Positions 10,105-22,300 of a stretch of DNA of 64,000 bases are shown piece by piece. The translations under genes were made by a program, and so were the position numbers. A model generated the notes under the pieces. It saw nothing but the letters and a program-made list of their open reading frames with translations. It was not told the origin of the DNA and did no database searches. Numbering within the stretch: the first letter of the stretch is position 1; each line of letters starts with the position of its first letter. This DNA comes from Eutrigla gurnardus (Eukaryota > Chordata > Actinopteri > Perciformes > Triglidae): positions 31,835,440-31,899,439 of the forward strand of contig OY741268.1 of NCBI GenBank assembly GCA_963514095.1, given 5' to 3'.

Positions 10105-12037
10105 GACATACTGAGAGGACATATAGGGACAGCCAGAGGACATGGGGACAGTCAGAGGACACATAGAGACAGTCAGAGGACACATATGGACAGTCAGAGG
10201 ACATATAGGGACAGTCAGAGGACATATAGAGACAGTCAGAGGACACATGGTAAATGGCCTCATTTATATAGCGCTTTTATCCAAAGCGCTTTACAGTAAT
10301 GACTGAGATTCACCCATTCATACACACATTCACACACCGATGGCGGAGTCAACCAACACATATGGACAGTCAGAGGACATTGACAGTCAGATGATATATA
10401 TAGGGACAGAGGACATATAGGGACAGTCAGAGGACATATAGAGACAGTCAGAGGACACATATGGACAGTCAGAGGACATATAGGGACAGTCAGAGGACAT
10501 GGGGACAGTCAGAGGACATATAGAGACAGTCAGAGGACACATTGACAGTCAGAGGACACATGGACAGTCAGAGGACATATAGACAGTCAGATGATATATA
10601 GGGACAGGGGACATATAGGGACAGTCAGAGGACACATATGGACAGTATGAGGACACATAGAGACAGTCAGAGGACACAAAGAGACAGTCAGAGGACACAT
10701 ATGGACAGTCAGAGGACATGGGGACAGTCAGAGGACATATAGAGACAGTCAGAGGACACATATGGACAGTCAGAGGACATGGGGACAGTCAGAGGACATA
10801 TAGAGACAGTCAGAGGACACATGGACAGTCAGAGGACATATAGGCAGTCAGATGATATATAGGGACAGAGGACATATAGGGACAGTCAGAGGAAACATAG
10901 ACAGTTGGAGGACACAGGGACAGTCAGGACATATATAGACAGTCAGAGGACACAGGGGGAGTCAGGGGACATATAGGGACAGTCAGAGGACACATATGGA
11001 CAGTATGAGGACACATAGAGACAGTCAGAGGACACAGAGAGACAGTCAGAGGACACATATGGACAGTCAGAGGACATGGGGAGAGTCAGAGGACATATAG
11101 AGACAGTCAGAGGACACATTGACAGTCAGAGGACACATGGACTGTCAGAGGACATATAGACAGTCAGATGATATATAGGGACAGAGGACATATAGGGACA
11201 GTCAGAGGAAACATAGACAGTTGGAGGACACAGGGACAGTCAGGACATATATAGACAGTCAGAGGACACAGGGGGAGTCAGAGGACATATAGGGACGGTC
11301 AGAGGACATATAGACACAGTCAGAAGACACATGTACAGTCAGAGGACACATGGACAGTCAGAGGACATATAGACCGCCAGATGATATATAGGGGCAGAGG
11401 ACATAGGGACAGTCACAGGACACATAGGGACAGTCAGATGACACATGGACAGTCAGATGATATATAGGGAAAGTCAGAGGACATATAGGGACAGTCAGTG
11501 GACACATGGAAAGTCAGAGGACATATAGGGACAGTCAGAGGACACAGGGACAGTCAGAGGACATATAGGCACAGTCAGAGGACAAAAAGACAGTCGGAGG
11601 ACACATATGGACAGTCAGAGCACATATAGGGACAGTCAGAGGACATATAGAGACAGTCCGAGGACATATAGGGACAGTCAGAGGACAGATATAGACAGTC
11701 AGAGGACACATGGACAGTCAGAGGACATATAGGCACAGTAAGGGCACATATGGACAGTCAGAGGACATATAGGGACTGTCAGAGGACACATAGGGACAGT
11801 CAGAGGACATATATGGACAGTATGAGGACATAGGGACAGTCAGAGGAGACATATGGACAGCCAGAGGACATACATAGACAGTCAGAGGACATAAAGAGAC
11901 AGTCAGAGGACACATATGGACAGTATGAGGACACATAGAGACAGTCAGAGGACACAGAGACAGTCAGAGGACACATAGAGACAGAATACATATAGGGACA
12001 GTCAGAGGCCATAAAGGGACAGTCAGGGGACAGATAT
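10105..12037. repeat. 21-bp minisatellite (ggacatatagggacagtcaga), main block
   Basis: About 90 imperfect units with variants acacat, acatgg and acatat. The same array resumes at 17358-17515 and 18222-18490; the stretches between are insertions. All open frames here are repeat artefacts. Confidence 0.92.
10248..10356 (-). mobile_element. SINE 3'-end fragment inside the minisatellite
   Basis: About 107 bp (aaatggcctcatttatatagcgc through ccgatggcggagtcaacc) match, in reverse, the 3' half of the tRNA-derived SINE at 41697-41946. Confidence 0.7.
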
Positions 12038-12984
12038 AGGCAAGGCAATGCAACTTTATTTGTATAGCACATTTCATACCCATGGCAGACTCAAAGTGCT
12101 TCACATCTTCAGGAAGTTTATTCCAGCTATTTGTAAATGATGCTCTCCCGTGATTTGAGTTTACTCTGGGAATCACTGACAGATTGGTCTCGGAAGATCT
12201 TAGTGGTCTAGAAGGCTTATGTAGTGGGAGCATATCAGTGATATACTTCGGTCCTAGACCATGTAGTGATTTATATGTGAGCAGGAGGATTTTGAAATCA
12301 ATTATCTGTCATTCAGGGAGACAATATAAGGATTAAGAATTGGTGTAATGTGCTCACATTTTTTGGTCTTTGTAAGAACTCTAGCAGCAGCGTTCTGAAC
12401 AAGCTGTAGCTGCCTGACAGTTTTTTTCGGAAGACCTACAAGGAGACCATTACAGTAGTCTAGCCTACTAGTAATAAAGGCATGTACAAGTTTTTCTAAG
12501 TCTTGAGCTGACATGAGCCCTCTAAGTCTTGCTACATTTTTGAGGTGACAGTAGGCCGATTTTGTTACTGATTTGATGTGACTGTCGAAATGTAAATCAG
12601 AATCCATAATAACCCCAAGATTTCTGGCTTTATTTGGGGTTTTCAGGGACAGAGAGTGAAGGTGTTGAATTACTTTAAACCTTCTTTTTTAGCACCAAAA
12701 ACAATTATCTCAGTTTTGTCCTCATTTAGTTGTAGGAAGGTTTGGCACATCCAGTCTTTGACTTGCTCAATGCACTGGCACAGAAGATCTATGGGGCGAT
12801 AGTCGTTTGGTGATAGTGCTACATAGATGTGGGTGTCATCGGCATAGCAATGGTGGTCAATGTTATTATTTTGCATGATTTGTCCTAGTGGGAGCATGTA
12901 GATGTTGAATAAAGTCGGCCCCAAGATTGAACCTTGGGGGACTCCACACGTTACATTGGTAGGTTCTGATACAAAGTCGCCAAT

Positions 12985-15502
12985 GGGTCATTCCGTGTCA
13001 TTTCATCAAATTTCTGAAAATCTTCCCACCTGACCATCTCACAATGTCCTGAAAAAATTTGAGTACAAAGATACACTTGTTAATAGGAAAAATCCAAAAT
13101 ATTAAGTCTCTACTGTCAATAGTTTTCTCATGAAACATCATTGAATGAAGGGTAGTTTAGACGGTTTTTGGCATCATGCTCTGAAAAGCCATTTTTAAAC
13201 AGCAATATCTGGAAAACTATCTCACCTGTGGCCTTCAAAATTTCTACAGTGTATCTGTTACTAATAGCCTCCAGACATCGAATATCAGGGGTGTAGCTCA
13301 ATGATAACCTAGTATGGTAGGTACTTAAAATGTGGCTTGTTGAAATAAAGTAGTACATTTGAAGAGTGACTGAGCTCCCATTTTTGCAGATAAAAGACTT
13401 CTATCACTTCTGCCTCTATCTCTGGTGTTAGCTTAAACATTCTACAAAATATGGTTTCTCTCAGATGATTAGTTTCACAGATATTAAGGCTCAAAAATGG
13501 AAGTTAACACATCTTTGCCCAACTTCAGAGTCATATTCCAAAAAACTGACAACACGTATCAGGTCCAAACTTACTTTTTTTTGAAATATCATATTCTTGT
13601 TAAAATCATATTAAAAAATCAGGAGGGTGTTTTGCCTCAATTTGTCGCAGTGATTTTTTAAAATCCTGATATTGGTGGGGGTTTTGTGGCCGTTTTTGGT
13701 ACTGCATGTCTTAATATCCTACAAGTAAACATCACAGCAGGGCATTTCAATTGTGTTTTTTACCATTTACCAAAGACTTATATGTGACTAAATACTACTG
13801 ATAAATTTAGCCTTATGAAAACATTAAATTGTAGCACAGTTGTAGTTATAGAGGCAATAAGTCCTTGGATGTGAGTTGAACATGCTGAAAGCAGCTTTTA
13901 ATGTCTTAAACCATGAACAAATGAATTGAAGACTGTACATTTTGTCATACTTTAAGTATATAAATTACACAACCAAATCAAATAATAATCTTAATTTGAG
14001 CATAAAGATTTTACATTACAGTAGAAAAGTCTCCAAAGTTTGATATTGAATAACAGTTTGTCTCTGTGCTCACTATGAGACAATATGTGAGTTGTGTGTA
14101 TGATCAGAAATGGTGGATAGGAAGTATCAGAGATGTTTCAGATGAAGATGTACTGGTTCAGTTCATGCACCCACATGGCCCTGCCAAGAGTTTCTACTGG
14201 CCAAGAAGAGAAGACATGTGCAATGTCCCACTGCAGCATAGAATTGCAAGGATTGACGTTCCCTCTACAGAAACTGGGTGCATGTATGCCATCAAAAAAG
14301 ATGAGCACAATAGAGCAGAGATGTACATTAGACTATTTGTAAAGTCACTGCCAAATTAATGAATGTGACTAAGGAATTGGATCTAAAAGATGAAAAATGT
14401 GTGATCCCTCATAGTGAGCATAGAGACAAACTGTTATTCAATATCAAACTTTGGAGACTTTTGTACTGTAATGTAAAATATTTATGCTCAAATTAAGATT
14501 ATTATTTGATTTGGTTGTGTAATGTATGTACTTAAAGTATGACAAAATGTACAGTCTTCAATATTTTGCTATGTTTGTTCATGGTTTAAGACCTTAAAAG
14601 CTGCTTTCACCATGTTTAACTCACATTCAAGGACGTATTGCCTCTGTAACTACAACTGTGATCCATTTTAATGTTTTCGTGAGGCTAAATTTATCAGTAG
14701 CATTTAGTCACATGTAAGTCTTTGGTAAATGATAAAAAGCACAATTGAATTGCCCTCCTGTGATGTTTACAAGTAGGCTGTTAGGACATGCAGTACCAAA
14801 ACCAGCCACAAAACCCCCACCAATATCAGGATTTTAAAAAATCACTGCGACAAATTGAGGCAAAACACCCTCCCGATTTTTTAATATGATTTTAACAAGA
14901 ATATGATCTTTAAAAAAAAGTAAGTTTGGACCTGATACGTGTTGTCAGTTTTTTGTAATATGACTCTGAAGTTGGGCAAAGATGTGTTTACTTCCATTTT
15001 TGAGCCTTAATATCTGTGAAACTAATCATCTGAGAGAAACCATATTTTGTAGAATGTTTAAGCTAACACCAGAGATAGAGGCAGAAGTGATAGAAGTCTT
15101 TTATCTGCAAAAATGGGAGCTCAGCCATCCTTCAAATGTACTACTTTATTTCAACAAGCCCCTTTTTAAGTACCTACCATACTAGGTTATCATTGAGCTA
15201 CATCCCTGATATTCCATGTCTGGAGGCGTTTAGTAACAGATATACACTGTAGAAATTTTAAAGGCCACAGGTGAGATAGTTTTCTAGATATTGCCGTTTA
15301 AAAATGGCTTTTCAGAGCATGATGCCAAAAACCGTCTAAACTACCCTTCATTCAATGATGTTTCATGAGAAAACTATTGACAGTAGAGACCTAATATTTT
15401 GGATTTGTCCTATTAACAAGTGTGTCTTTGTACTTGAATTTTTTCAGGACATTCTGAGATGGTCAGGTGGGAGGCATTTGATGAAATGACACGGAATGAC
15501 CC
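12985..15502. mobile_element. Foldback transposon with about 1.09-kb inverted arms, copy 1
   Basis: The left arm (12985 to about 14076) and right arm (about 14408-15502) are near-perfect inverted copies, starting GGGTCATTCCGTGTCATTTC. A 4-bp duplication CAAT flanks it (12981-12984, 15503-15506). Removing the element and one CAAT restores the reading frame of the interrupted LINE. A spacer of about 330 bp carries the small ORF at 14066-14359. A second, shorter copy is at 38585-39741. Confidence 0.88.
14066..14359 (+). CDS. Small ORF in the foldback element loop
   Basis: 97 residues between the two arms. The core WWIGSIRDVSDEDVLVQFMH followed by GPAKSFYWPRREDMCNVPL resembles a short Trp/Pro-rich domain I recall near the C-terminus of uncharacterised fish transposon proteins. 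There are no catalytic residues and no homologous host exon nearby. It could be the last exon of a lost transposase or a captured fragment. Its ATG lies in the end of the left arm, so its 5' flank is repeated in inverted form at the other arm. Function unknown. Confidence 0.4.
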   Translation: MLTMRQYVSCVYDQKWWIGSIRDVSDEDVLVQFMHPHGPAKSFYWPRREDMCNVPLQHRIARIDVPSTETGCMYAIKKDEHNRAEMYIRLFVKSLPN

Positions 15503-15951
15503 CAATGGAAACAAAATAGTTCCTATCTTGTAGATATGACTTGAACCAGTTTAAGACTGTGCCTGAGAGCCCCACCCAGTTTTCCAACCTGTCCAAAAGT
15601 ATTGAGTGGTCGACAGTGTCAAATGCAGCACTGAGGTCTAATAGCATTAATATTGAAGTTTTGCCAGAGTCTGTGTTAAGACGGATGTCATTTACAAACT
15701 TAATAAGGGCCGTCTCGGTGCGATGAAAAGGTCGAAATCCTGACTGGAAGTTGTTGTGGCAGCCAGTTGAAGCCAGGAAGTGATTTAGTTGTTGGAGGAC
15801 AACTTTCTCAATTATTTTCACTTATGAAGGGTAGATTTGAAATTGGTCTGTAGTTGTTGATAATAGAGGCATCTAGGCTCCGCTTTTTTAGAAGAGGTTT
15901 AATGACTGCAGTTTTGAAGGCCTTTGGGAAATTGCCTGATTGAATAGAGTT

Positions 15952-16924
15952 TAGTGTTGTCACGATACCAACATTTTGGTAACGGTACCGGTACCAACAT
16001 GTGTTTCGGTACTTTTCTGTACTTTTCGATACTTTTTCAAATAAAAAATGAACGTAAAAAATGTCATTACTGACTTTATTTTAATAGAAAATCTTAGAAC
16101 AATAACATATTAATCAGCAAATAAAATAAAATACCACAAAGACAAGCTTTTTTAATGCACACAATTTTAAAAATGTGAAAATATAAATACAATAATATAA
16201 AATATAATAATATAAATAAACCAGCTCTATTTGTTTTCTTCCAGAGCTACTTTTGTTAAGAGTGAAGGGCAGTGGCGCTTGCTTTTAGCACTGAATGTGG
16301 CTTTTCTTCCTGAGTAAATGACTCGTTCCCTGAGCTCAGTGTGCAGGTCTTGGTGCTTGTCCTTTAAGTGTTTGGCTAAGTCGGAGGTGTTTCCGCCGTT
16401 AGCCATGCATGTTTACGTTAACTGCCTCGCCTTGCGCATTTGTTTTTAGCTAAAGTACGGCTATATCGCACTTCCCGAAGTTGCGGCGTGGTGACGGTTG
16501 CAGCAGCCATTCTCCTCTCCGTGCTTCGCTCGCTCGCGCTCTCTCGCGCTCTCTCGCGCTCTCTCGCGCTCTCTCGCGCTCTCTCGCTCTCTCTCGCTCT
16601 CGCTCTCTCCAAGCTTTCCTCCCGCTAAGTTTGTTGCTCCAGCCCACGCTGCTCGCTAACTTGCTAGCTGTTTCCTCCGACTTGCTTGCTTTTTCTTTTT
16701 ATCTCCCAAAGCTGTGGCTCGCTCCTCGTCCTCTCAGCTGTAGTTACAACGCGGTGACGTCACACGGCGAGTTCGCCGCGCTGTTGCGGGCGCTGTTGCG
16801 GGCGCTGTTGCGGGCGCTGCCGGCGGCGCTGCAAGTACCGGTCCCGTCCAAATGCAATATAGTACCGTTTTAAATGCCTCAGTACACCGTTACCAAATTA
16901 GTACCGGTATACCGTGCAACCCTA
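15952..16924. mobile_element. Non-autonomous hAT element with BED-finger remnant
   Basis: Ends TAGTGTTGTCACGATACC and (complement) TAGGGTTGCACGGTATACC, flanked by a perfect 8-bp duplication ATAGAGTT (15944-15951, 16925-16932), the hAT signature. On the minus strand, near 16250-16405, codons for GGNTSDLAKHLKDKHQDL remain: the second half of a BED zinc finger as in ZBED/hAT transposases. The rest of the transposase is gone. Internal low-complexity tracts are at 16530-16615 (ctctcgcg) and 16785-16835 (gcgggcgctgtt). Confidence 0.85.
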
Positions 16925-17357
16925 ATAGAGTTATTAACTATTTGCAATATGTGTATAGATAGGTAGTCAAAAACATTCTTAAAAAAGTTGGTAGGTAAAG
17001 CATCAAGGCAGCAGGTGGATGATTTTAGATTTGTCACCGTTTCCACTAGAGTTTTAGAGTCTATGGCATTAAAGCTTGCCATCATTGCTGTGTTACTTTT
17101 GCCTGAACAGGGTGGTGATCCGACTTTTTTGTTTGAGATATTGATGGCACGTCTGATGCCTTCAATTTTATTAGTATAAAAGAATGCAAACTCATTGCAT
17201 TTCTGCATGGAATGGAGTTTAGCTGGTATCTGTGTTGGGGGGTTGGTCAGTCTGTCAACAGTTGCAAATAGGGTTTTCGCCTTATTAGTGTTGTTGTTTA
17301 AGGCTCTCTTTATAGATGTCATGGTAAATATGAAGTTTCGTACTCCACCAGATTCAT

Positions 17358-17515
17358 TCAAAGACAGTCAGAGGACACATAGGGACAGTCAGAGGACCTA
17401 TAGGGACAGTCAGAGGACAGATAAAGACAGTCAGAGGACACATAGGGACAGTCAGAGGACCTATAGGGGCAGTCAGAGGACATAGGGACAGTCGGAGGAC
17501 GTATAGAGACAGTCG
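17358..17515. repeat. 21-bp minisatellite, second block
   Basis: Continuation of the 10105-12037 array on the far side of the LINE insertion. Confidence 0.88.
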
Positions 17516-17519
17516 GAGC

Positions 17520-18212
17520 ACACATCCACACCGATCCAGCCTTTTGCACTTCCGATCCGATACCGATATTGTAGCTTTTAGTATCGGCCGATGCCGATAC
17601 CGGCCGATGCCGATACCGGCCGATGCCGATACCGGCCGATCCAAGCATGTATTAAAGATTAAAGATTCAAGATATTTACTTATTTTGTTGTCAGACTCAT
17701 GTTGAAAAGGGTTTTACTCTTAAGAACAACTAGCCAACTTAATTAGGTTAGTTTGAATAATCCACAATGGTTGGTAATGAAAAGCTGACTTGTTTATTCT
17801 TAACAGGGTTAAATAAACACAAAATAGACAATAGTCAATTAACCACACAAACTGAATTGGCATCAGTGCTCTGCTCAAGAGTGTAAACCAAGGCTTAAAA
17901 AAGCCATCACTGTAAATAATCCCACACAGCTGACATTTTTATCGACAACTTTAAATTCTTAGTGGGACATGCACAGACAAGTCCGTCTTGTTGTTGTTTA
18001 GTGGATGCTCGACAGGTCGCGAGGTGTGCGCTAGGTGTGCTGGAAAACAATGTGTTTTCGAAAACCTGAAAAAAACTGGAATCGATTACCTACATCGGTG
18101 CGCTGGAAAACACGGACCGGAGTTTTGAAATCGGATTTTTGGATCGGATCGGGATTTTCCCGTCCAGGCCGATCCGATATCGATATGCATTTTTTGCTAA
18201 TATCGGCGGCCA
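17520..18212. mobile_element. DNA-element remnant with GCCGATACCGGCC repeats
   Basis: Interrupts the 21-bp array. Both ends are rich in gatccgatatcgatat / ccgatccgataccgatat words in inverted orientation, and 17578-17640 has four copies of ccggccgatgccgata. It resembles hAT-type short elements common in fish, but exact ends and target duplication were not resolved. Confidence 0.5.
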
Positions 18213-18221
18213 GAGGTCAGA

Positions 18222-18490
18222 GGACATATAGGGACAGTCAGAGGACATATAGAGACAGTCAGAGGACATATAGGCACAGTCAGGGCACATATGGACAGTC
18301 AGAGGACACATATGGACAGTCAGAGGACATATAGGCACAGTCAGGGCACATATGGACAGTCAGCGGACATATAGATACTGTTAGAGGACATACAGAGACA
18401 GTCAGAGGACACATAGGAACAGTCAGAGGACATATAGGGACAGTCAGAGGAAACATCGGGACAGTCAGAGGACATATAGAGACAGAGGAC
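18222..18490. repeat. 21-bp minisatellite, third block
   Basis: The last part of the array, ending at gagacagaggac. Confidence 0.88.
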
Positions 18491-18769
18491 TGTAAATGGG
18501 TGTGGATGTGGAGGTGATGTAAAGCCCTTTGAATGGTTGCAAAGACTAGAAATATAATTGCAGGTCAATTTACCGTACAGAGACATTAAGAGGACACAAA
18601 GAAACTTTGGCTCTCATTCATGAAATGTTAGTCAGTCTTTGAGGAGATTTGCACATAAATTCCCTCTGAACTGAAAACCTCCGGATTCATGAACGCATCA
18701 TAAACCTCTGATTTGATCGTAACATGTGTGTATGTTCATGAACGCCAATCAATCGTAAACTGACAGGGA

Positions 18770-19010
18770 CAGGTCAGTCCTTCTGTTGGTGGTGGTGAGA
18801 CAGGTCAGTCCTTCTGTTGGTGGTGATGAGACAGGGACAGGTCAGTTCTTCTGTTAGTAGTGGTGAGACAGGTGAGTTATTCTGTTAGTGGTGGTGAGAC
18901 AGGTCAGTTCTTCTGTTAGTAGTGGTGAGACAGGTGAGTTATTCTGTTAGTGGTGGTGAGACAGGTCAGTTATTCTGTTAGTGGTGGTGAGACAGGTCAG
19001 TTCTTCTCTT
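18770..19010. repeat. About 33-bp minisatellite (gacaggtcagttcttctgttagtggtggtga)
   Basis: Seven imperfect copies ending about 40 bp before the rnf130 exon 1 acceptor. Confidence 0.85.
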
Positions 19011-19054
19011 CTGAACAAACAGGTTTTCAGGAGTTTCTTTTTGTTTTTGGACAG

Positions 19055-19346
19055 GTTGGATGTAACAAAGACTGAGAGGACGACATGATGTCCCCAAGGT
19101 GGACCCGTCTCCATGTCCCACTGGTCCTGGTCCAGGTCCTGATCTTCTCCTGCTCCGGTTTGGCTGCCCGCTCTGACAGAAACATGCCGTCGGAGGAGTA
19201 TGTGGGCGCCACGGTGAACGCCACCGTTCTGGACGGACGAGGAAACTCCGTCCACGTGATGAGCAGCGATGACGGGACGTACGGACAGAACTCCCCGAAG
19301 GTGGACACCAGGGGGGTCGTCATCGCCCCGGCAACGCATCACGGAG
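19055..19346 (+). CDS. rnf130: rnf130 coding exon 1
   Basis: Acceptor tttttggacag ends at 19054, then 30 nt of 5' UTR and ATG at 19085. Encodes the signal peptide and the start of the luminal domain; ends HHG plus one base at donor GGAG|GTACCG (phase 1). Confidence 0.88.
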
Positions 19347-22300
19347 GTACCGACACGAGGTCACTCCGCAGGTCACATCTCAGGTCACTTCTCAGGGCAC
19401 AGGTCACATCTCAGGTCACACCTCAGGTCACATCTCAGGTCACACCTCAGGTTACAAGTCACATCTCAGGTCACTCCTCAAGTCACATCTCAGGTCACAT
19501 CTAAGGTCACTCCTCAGGTCACAGGTCACATCTCAGGTCACTCCTCAAGTCACATCTAAGGTCAGTCCTCAGGGCACAGGTCACATCTCAGATCACTCCT
19601 CAAGTCACATCTCAGGTCACATCTAAGGTCAGTCCTCAGGGCACAGGTCACATCTCAAGTCACATCTAAGGTCACTCCTAAGGGCACAGGTCACATATCA
19701 GGGCACAGGTCACATCTCAGGTCACTCCTCAGGTCACAGCTCACATCTCAGGTCACACCTCAGGGCACAGGTCACATCTCAGGTCACAGGTCACATCTCA
19801 TGTCACAGGTCACATGTCAGGTCACCCCTCAGGTCATTCCTCAGTGCACAGGTCACTCCTCAGGGCACAGGTCACATCTCAGGTCACATCTCAGGTCACA
19901 CCTCAGGTCACAGGTCGCATCTGCGTGGCTTGGGCTGCACAATATTTCTGCCTTTTTCTCACCACTGTTACTGTAACGCCCTGGGTGATGTTGGGACTTT
20001 GAAATTGTATTCACTCTGAAAATCATGAGCGTATTCTAGTCCTGCTCAATGTGTTAAGTGTCCTGAGATGATGTCTGTTGTGATATGACACTATCAATAA
20101 AATGGAATTGAATTGAATGTCAGGTCACTCCTCAGGTCACTCCTCATGTGTCAGGTCACTCCTCAGGTCACTCCTCAGGTCACTCCTCATGTGTCAGGTC
20201 ACTCCTCATGTGTCAGGTCACTCGTCAGGTCACTCCTCAGGTCACTCCTCATGTGTCAGGTCACTCCTCATGTGTCAGGTCACTCCCCAGGTCACTCCTC
20301 ATGTGTCAGGACACTCCTCAGGTCAATCTTCATGTGTCAGGTCACTCCTCAGGTCACTCCTCAAGTGTCAGGTCACCCCTCAGGTCAATCCTCATGTGTC
20401 AGGTCACTCCTCATGTGTCAGGTCGCTCCTCAAGTCACTCCTCATGTGTCAGGTCACTCCTCAGGTCACATCTCTGGTCACTCCTCATGTGTCAGGTCAC
20501 ATCTCAGAGTCACTCCTCATTTGTCAGATCACATCTCAGGTCACTCCTCATGTGTCATGTCACTCCTCAGGTCACTCCTCAGGTCACTCCTCATGTGTCA
20601 GGTCACTCCTCAGGTCACTCCTCATGTGTCAGGACAATCCTGAGGTCAATCCTCATGTGTCAGATCGCTCCTCAAGTCACTCCTCATGTGTCAGGTCACT
20701 CCTCATGTGTCAGGTCACATCTCAGGTCACTCCTCATGTGTCAGGTCACATCTTAGTTAGGGCTGGAGGATATGGACCAAAAATCATATCTTGATATTTT
20801 TGAGCTGAAAGGCGATACACGATATATATCGCAGTACTTTTTCCCTTAAAGAAATAACAAAAACAAAGTCAGTTCCAAGTCAAATAATTAAATGTGGCAA
20901 ATGTAACACAGGCACTTTTATGAAACGGACAAATCACAGCACATCAAGCACAATATCAACATTTTAAATAACACTACATAATAATATTAAATTAAAATGT
21001 TCCTTAAACTTTGACCTTCTCCTGTCTGCAGGCTACGTTCAGCTCGAAATTGAAAACTCAGTCTTTAGAGGAACTTGGAAAAAATCCAAGCACCTTAATA
21101 TTTGACAGAGGGTTTAACAAGGGTACACGATGGAGCCTAAAGTCCAGATTGTTTTACTAGTGTGAGCGCTCCAACGGTACGCTTCCTCGGCCCGGCACGC
21201 TTGGAAGAGGTGGATTTGAGTCCGGTACGATTCTTGCACGAGCACATGCACATCTACATCTACTACTGTTGATGACTGTAGGACCCAGCGGGATTCTGGG
21301 TCGGGCTTGGGGCCTCGTGGTGTCAGCGGTACCGGAGCGGAACCGGACTGATAGCTCAGCTCACATGCTCTGATGCAGGCCGAGTAGAAATACGTGCAGA
21401 CGTCATTGTCAGTAAAGTTTCATGTTCTGTGTTGTTCTCTCATGTGAGGACTGAACACAACATCCAGCCATACTGTGTCTGCCATGTTGTTGCTGCATGC
21501 AGGAGTGTGTGTGAGTGAGCGGGTAGGGGAGGGGCTGCTATTGGTTTATGTGAGGGACAGATACGGAGAGAAACAGGCCGACTGGCAGCTCCACCAAAGA
21601 AACGTTATTTTAATGTGACATAAATCTACATACTCTCGCCTCACAGCAAGAGGGTCCCTGGGTTCGATTCCCGGGTCTGCCCGGGTTCCTTCTGTGTGGA
21701 GTTTGCATGTTCTCCCCGTGTAAGCGTGGGTTCTCTCCGGGTTCTCCGGCTTCCTCCCACAGTCCAAAGACATGCAGGATGGGGATAGGTTCATTGGTGA
21801 CTCTAAATGTCCCGTAGGTGTGAATGGTTGTTTGTCTCTACATGTCTCCCTGTGATAGACTGGCGTCCTGTCCAGGTGTACCCTGCCTTCGCCCAATGAC
21901 AGCTGGGATCAGCTCCAGCCCCCCCATGACCCTGAATACAGGATAAGCGGTAGACGATGGATGGATGGATGGATGGATGGATGGATAAATGTCCATATAC
22001 ACACCATAATCCTATATCGTGTTTGAAAATATATTGATGTATTTTAAAAACTCAATATATCGCCCAGCCCTAATCTCAGGTGACATCTCAGGTGACATCT
22101 CAGGTGCAGTAGTGTGGTTGTGCTCTCTACCTGGTACCTGGTGCAGTAGTGTGGTTGTGTTCTCTACCTGATACCTGGTGCAGTAGTGTGGTTGTGTTCT
22201 CTACCTGGTACCTGGTGCAGTAGTGTGGTTGTGTTCTCTACCTGATACCTGGTGCAGTAGTGTGGTTGTGTTCTCTACCTGGTACCTGGTGCAGTAGTGT

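Larger units (their letters stand above)
12038..17355 (-). mobile_element. L2/CR1-like LINE, 5'-truncated, broken by two insertions
   Basis: Minus-strand reverse transcriptase pieces in the correct order: 17355-16925 (linker), 15951-15503 (LLDLSAAFDTVDHSILLDRL), 12984-12660 (YADDTHIYV), 12610-12300 (SRLDYCNGLLVGLPKKTV) and 12230-12038 (SWNKLPEDVK, then the 3' end aactttatttgtatagcac). It sits within the 21-bp minisatellite. The breaks at 12985-15502 and 15952-16924 are the two DNA elements annotated separately. It carries frame breaks and is inactive. Confidence 0.85.

Noticed and set aside
10105..12037. Regular repeats resembling a CRISPR array
   Set aside because: No unique spacers of constant length, variable short units, eukaryotic context; a minisatellite.
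20113..20794. Three overlapping plus-strand ORFs (176-225 codons)
   Set aside because: Tandem-repeat artefact in rnf130 intron 1.
21650..21700. Possible tRNA gene (gttcgattcccggg)
   Set aside because: Only a B-box-like motif in an interspersed repeat; no cloverleaf could be drawn.
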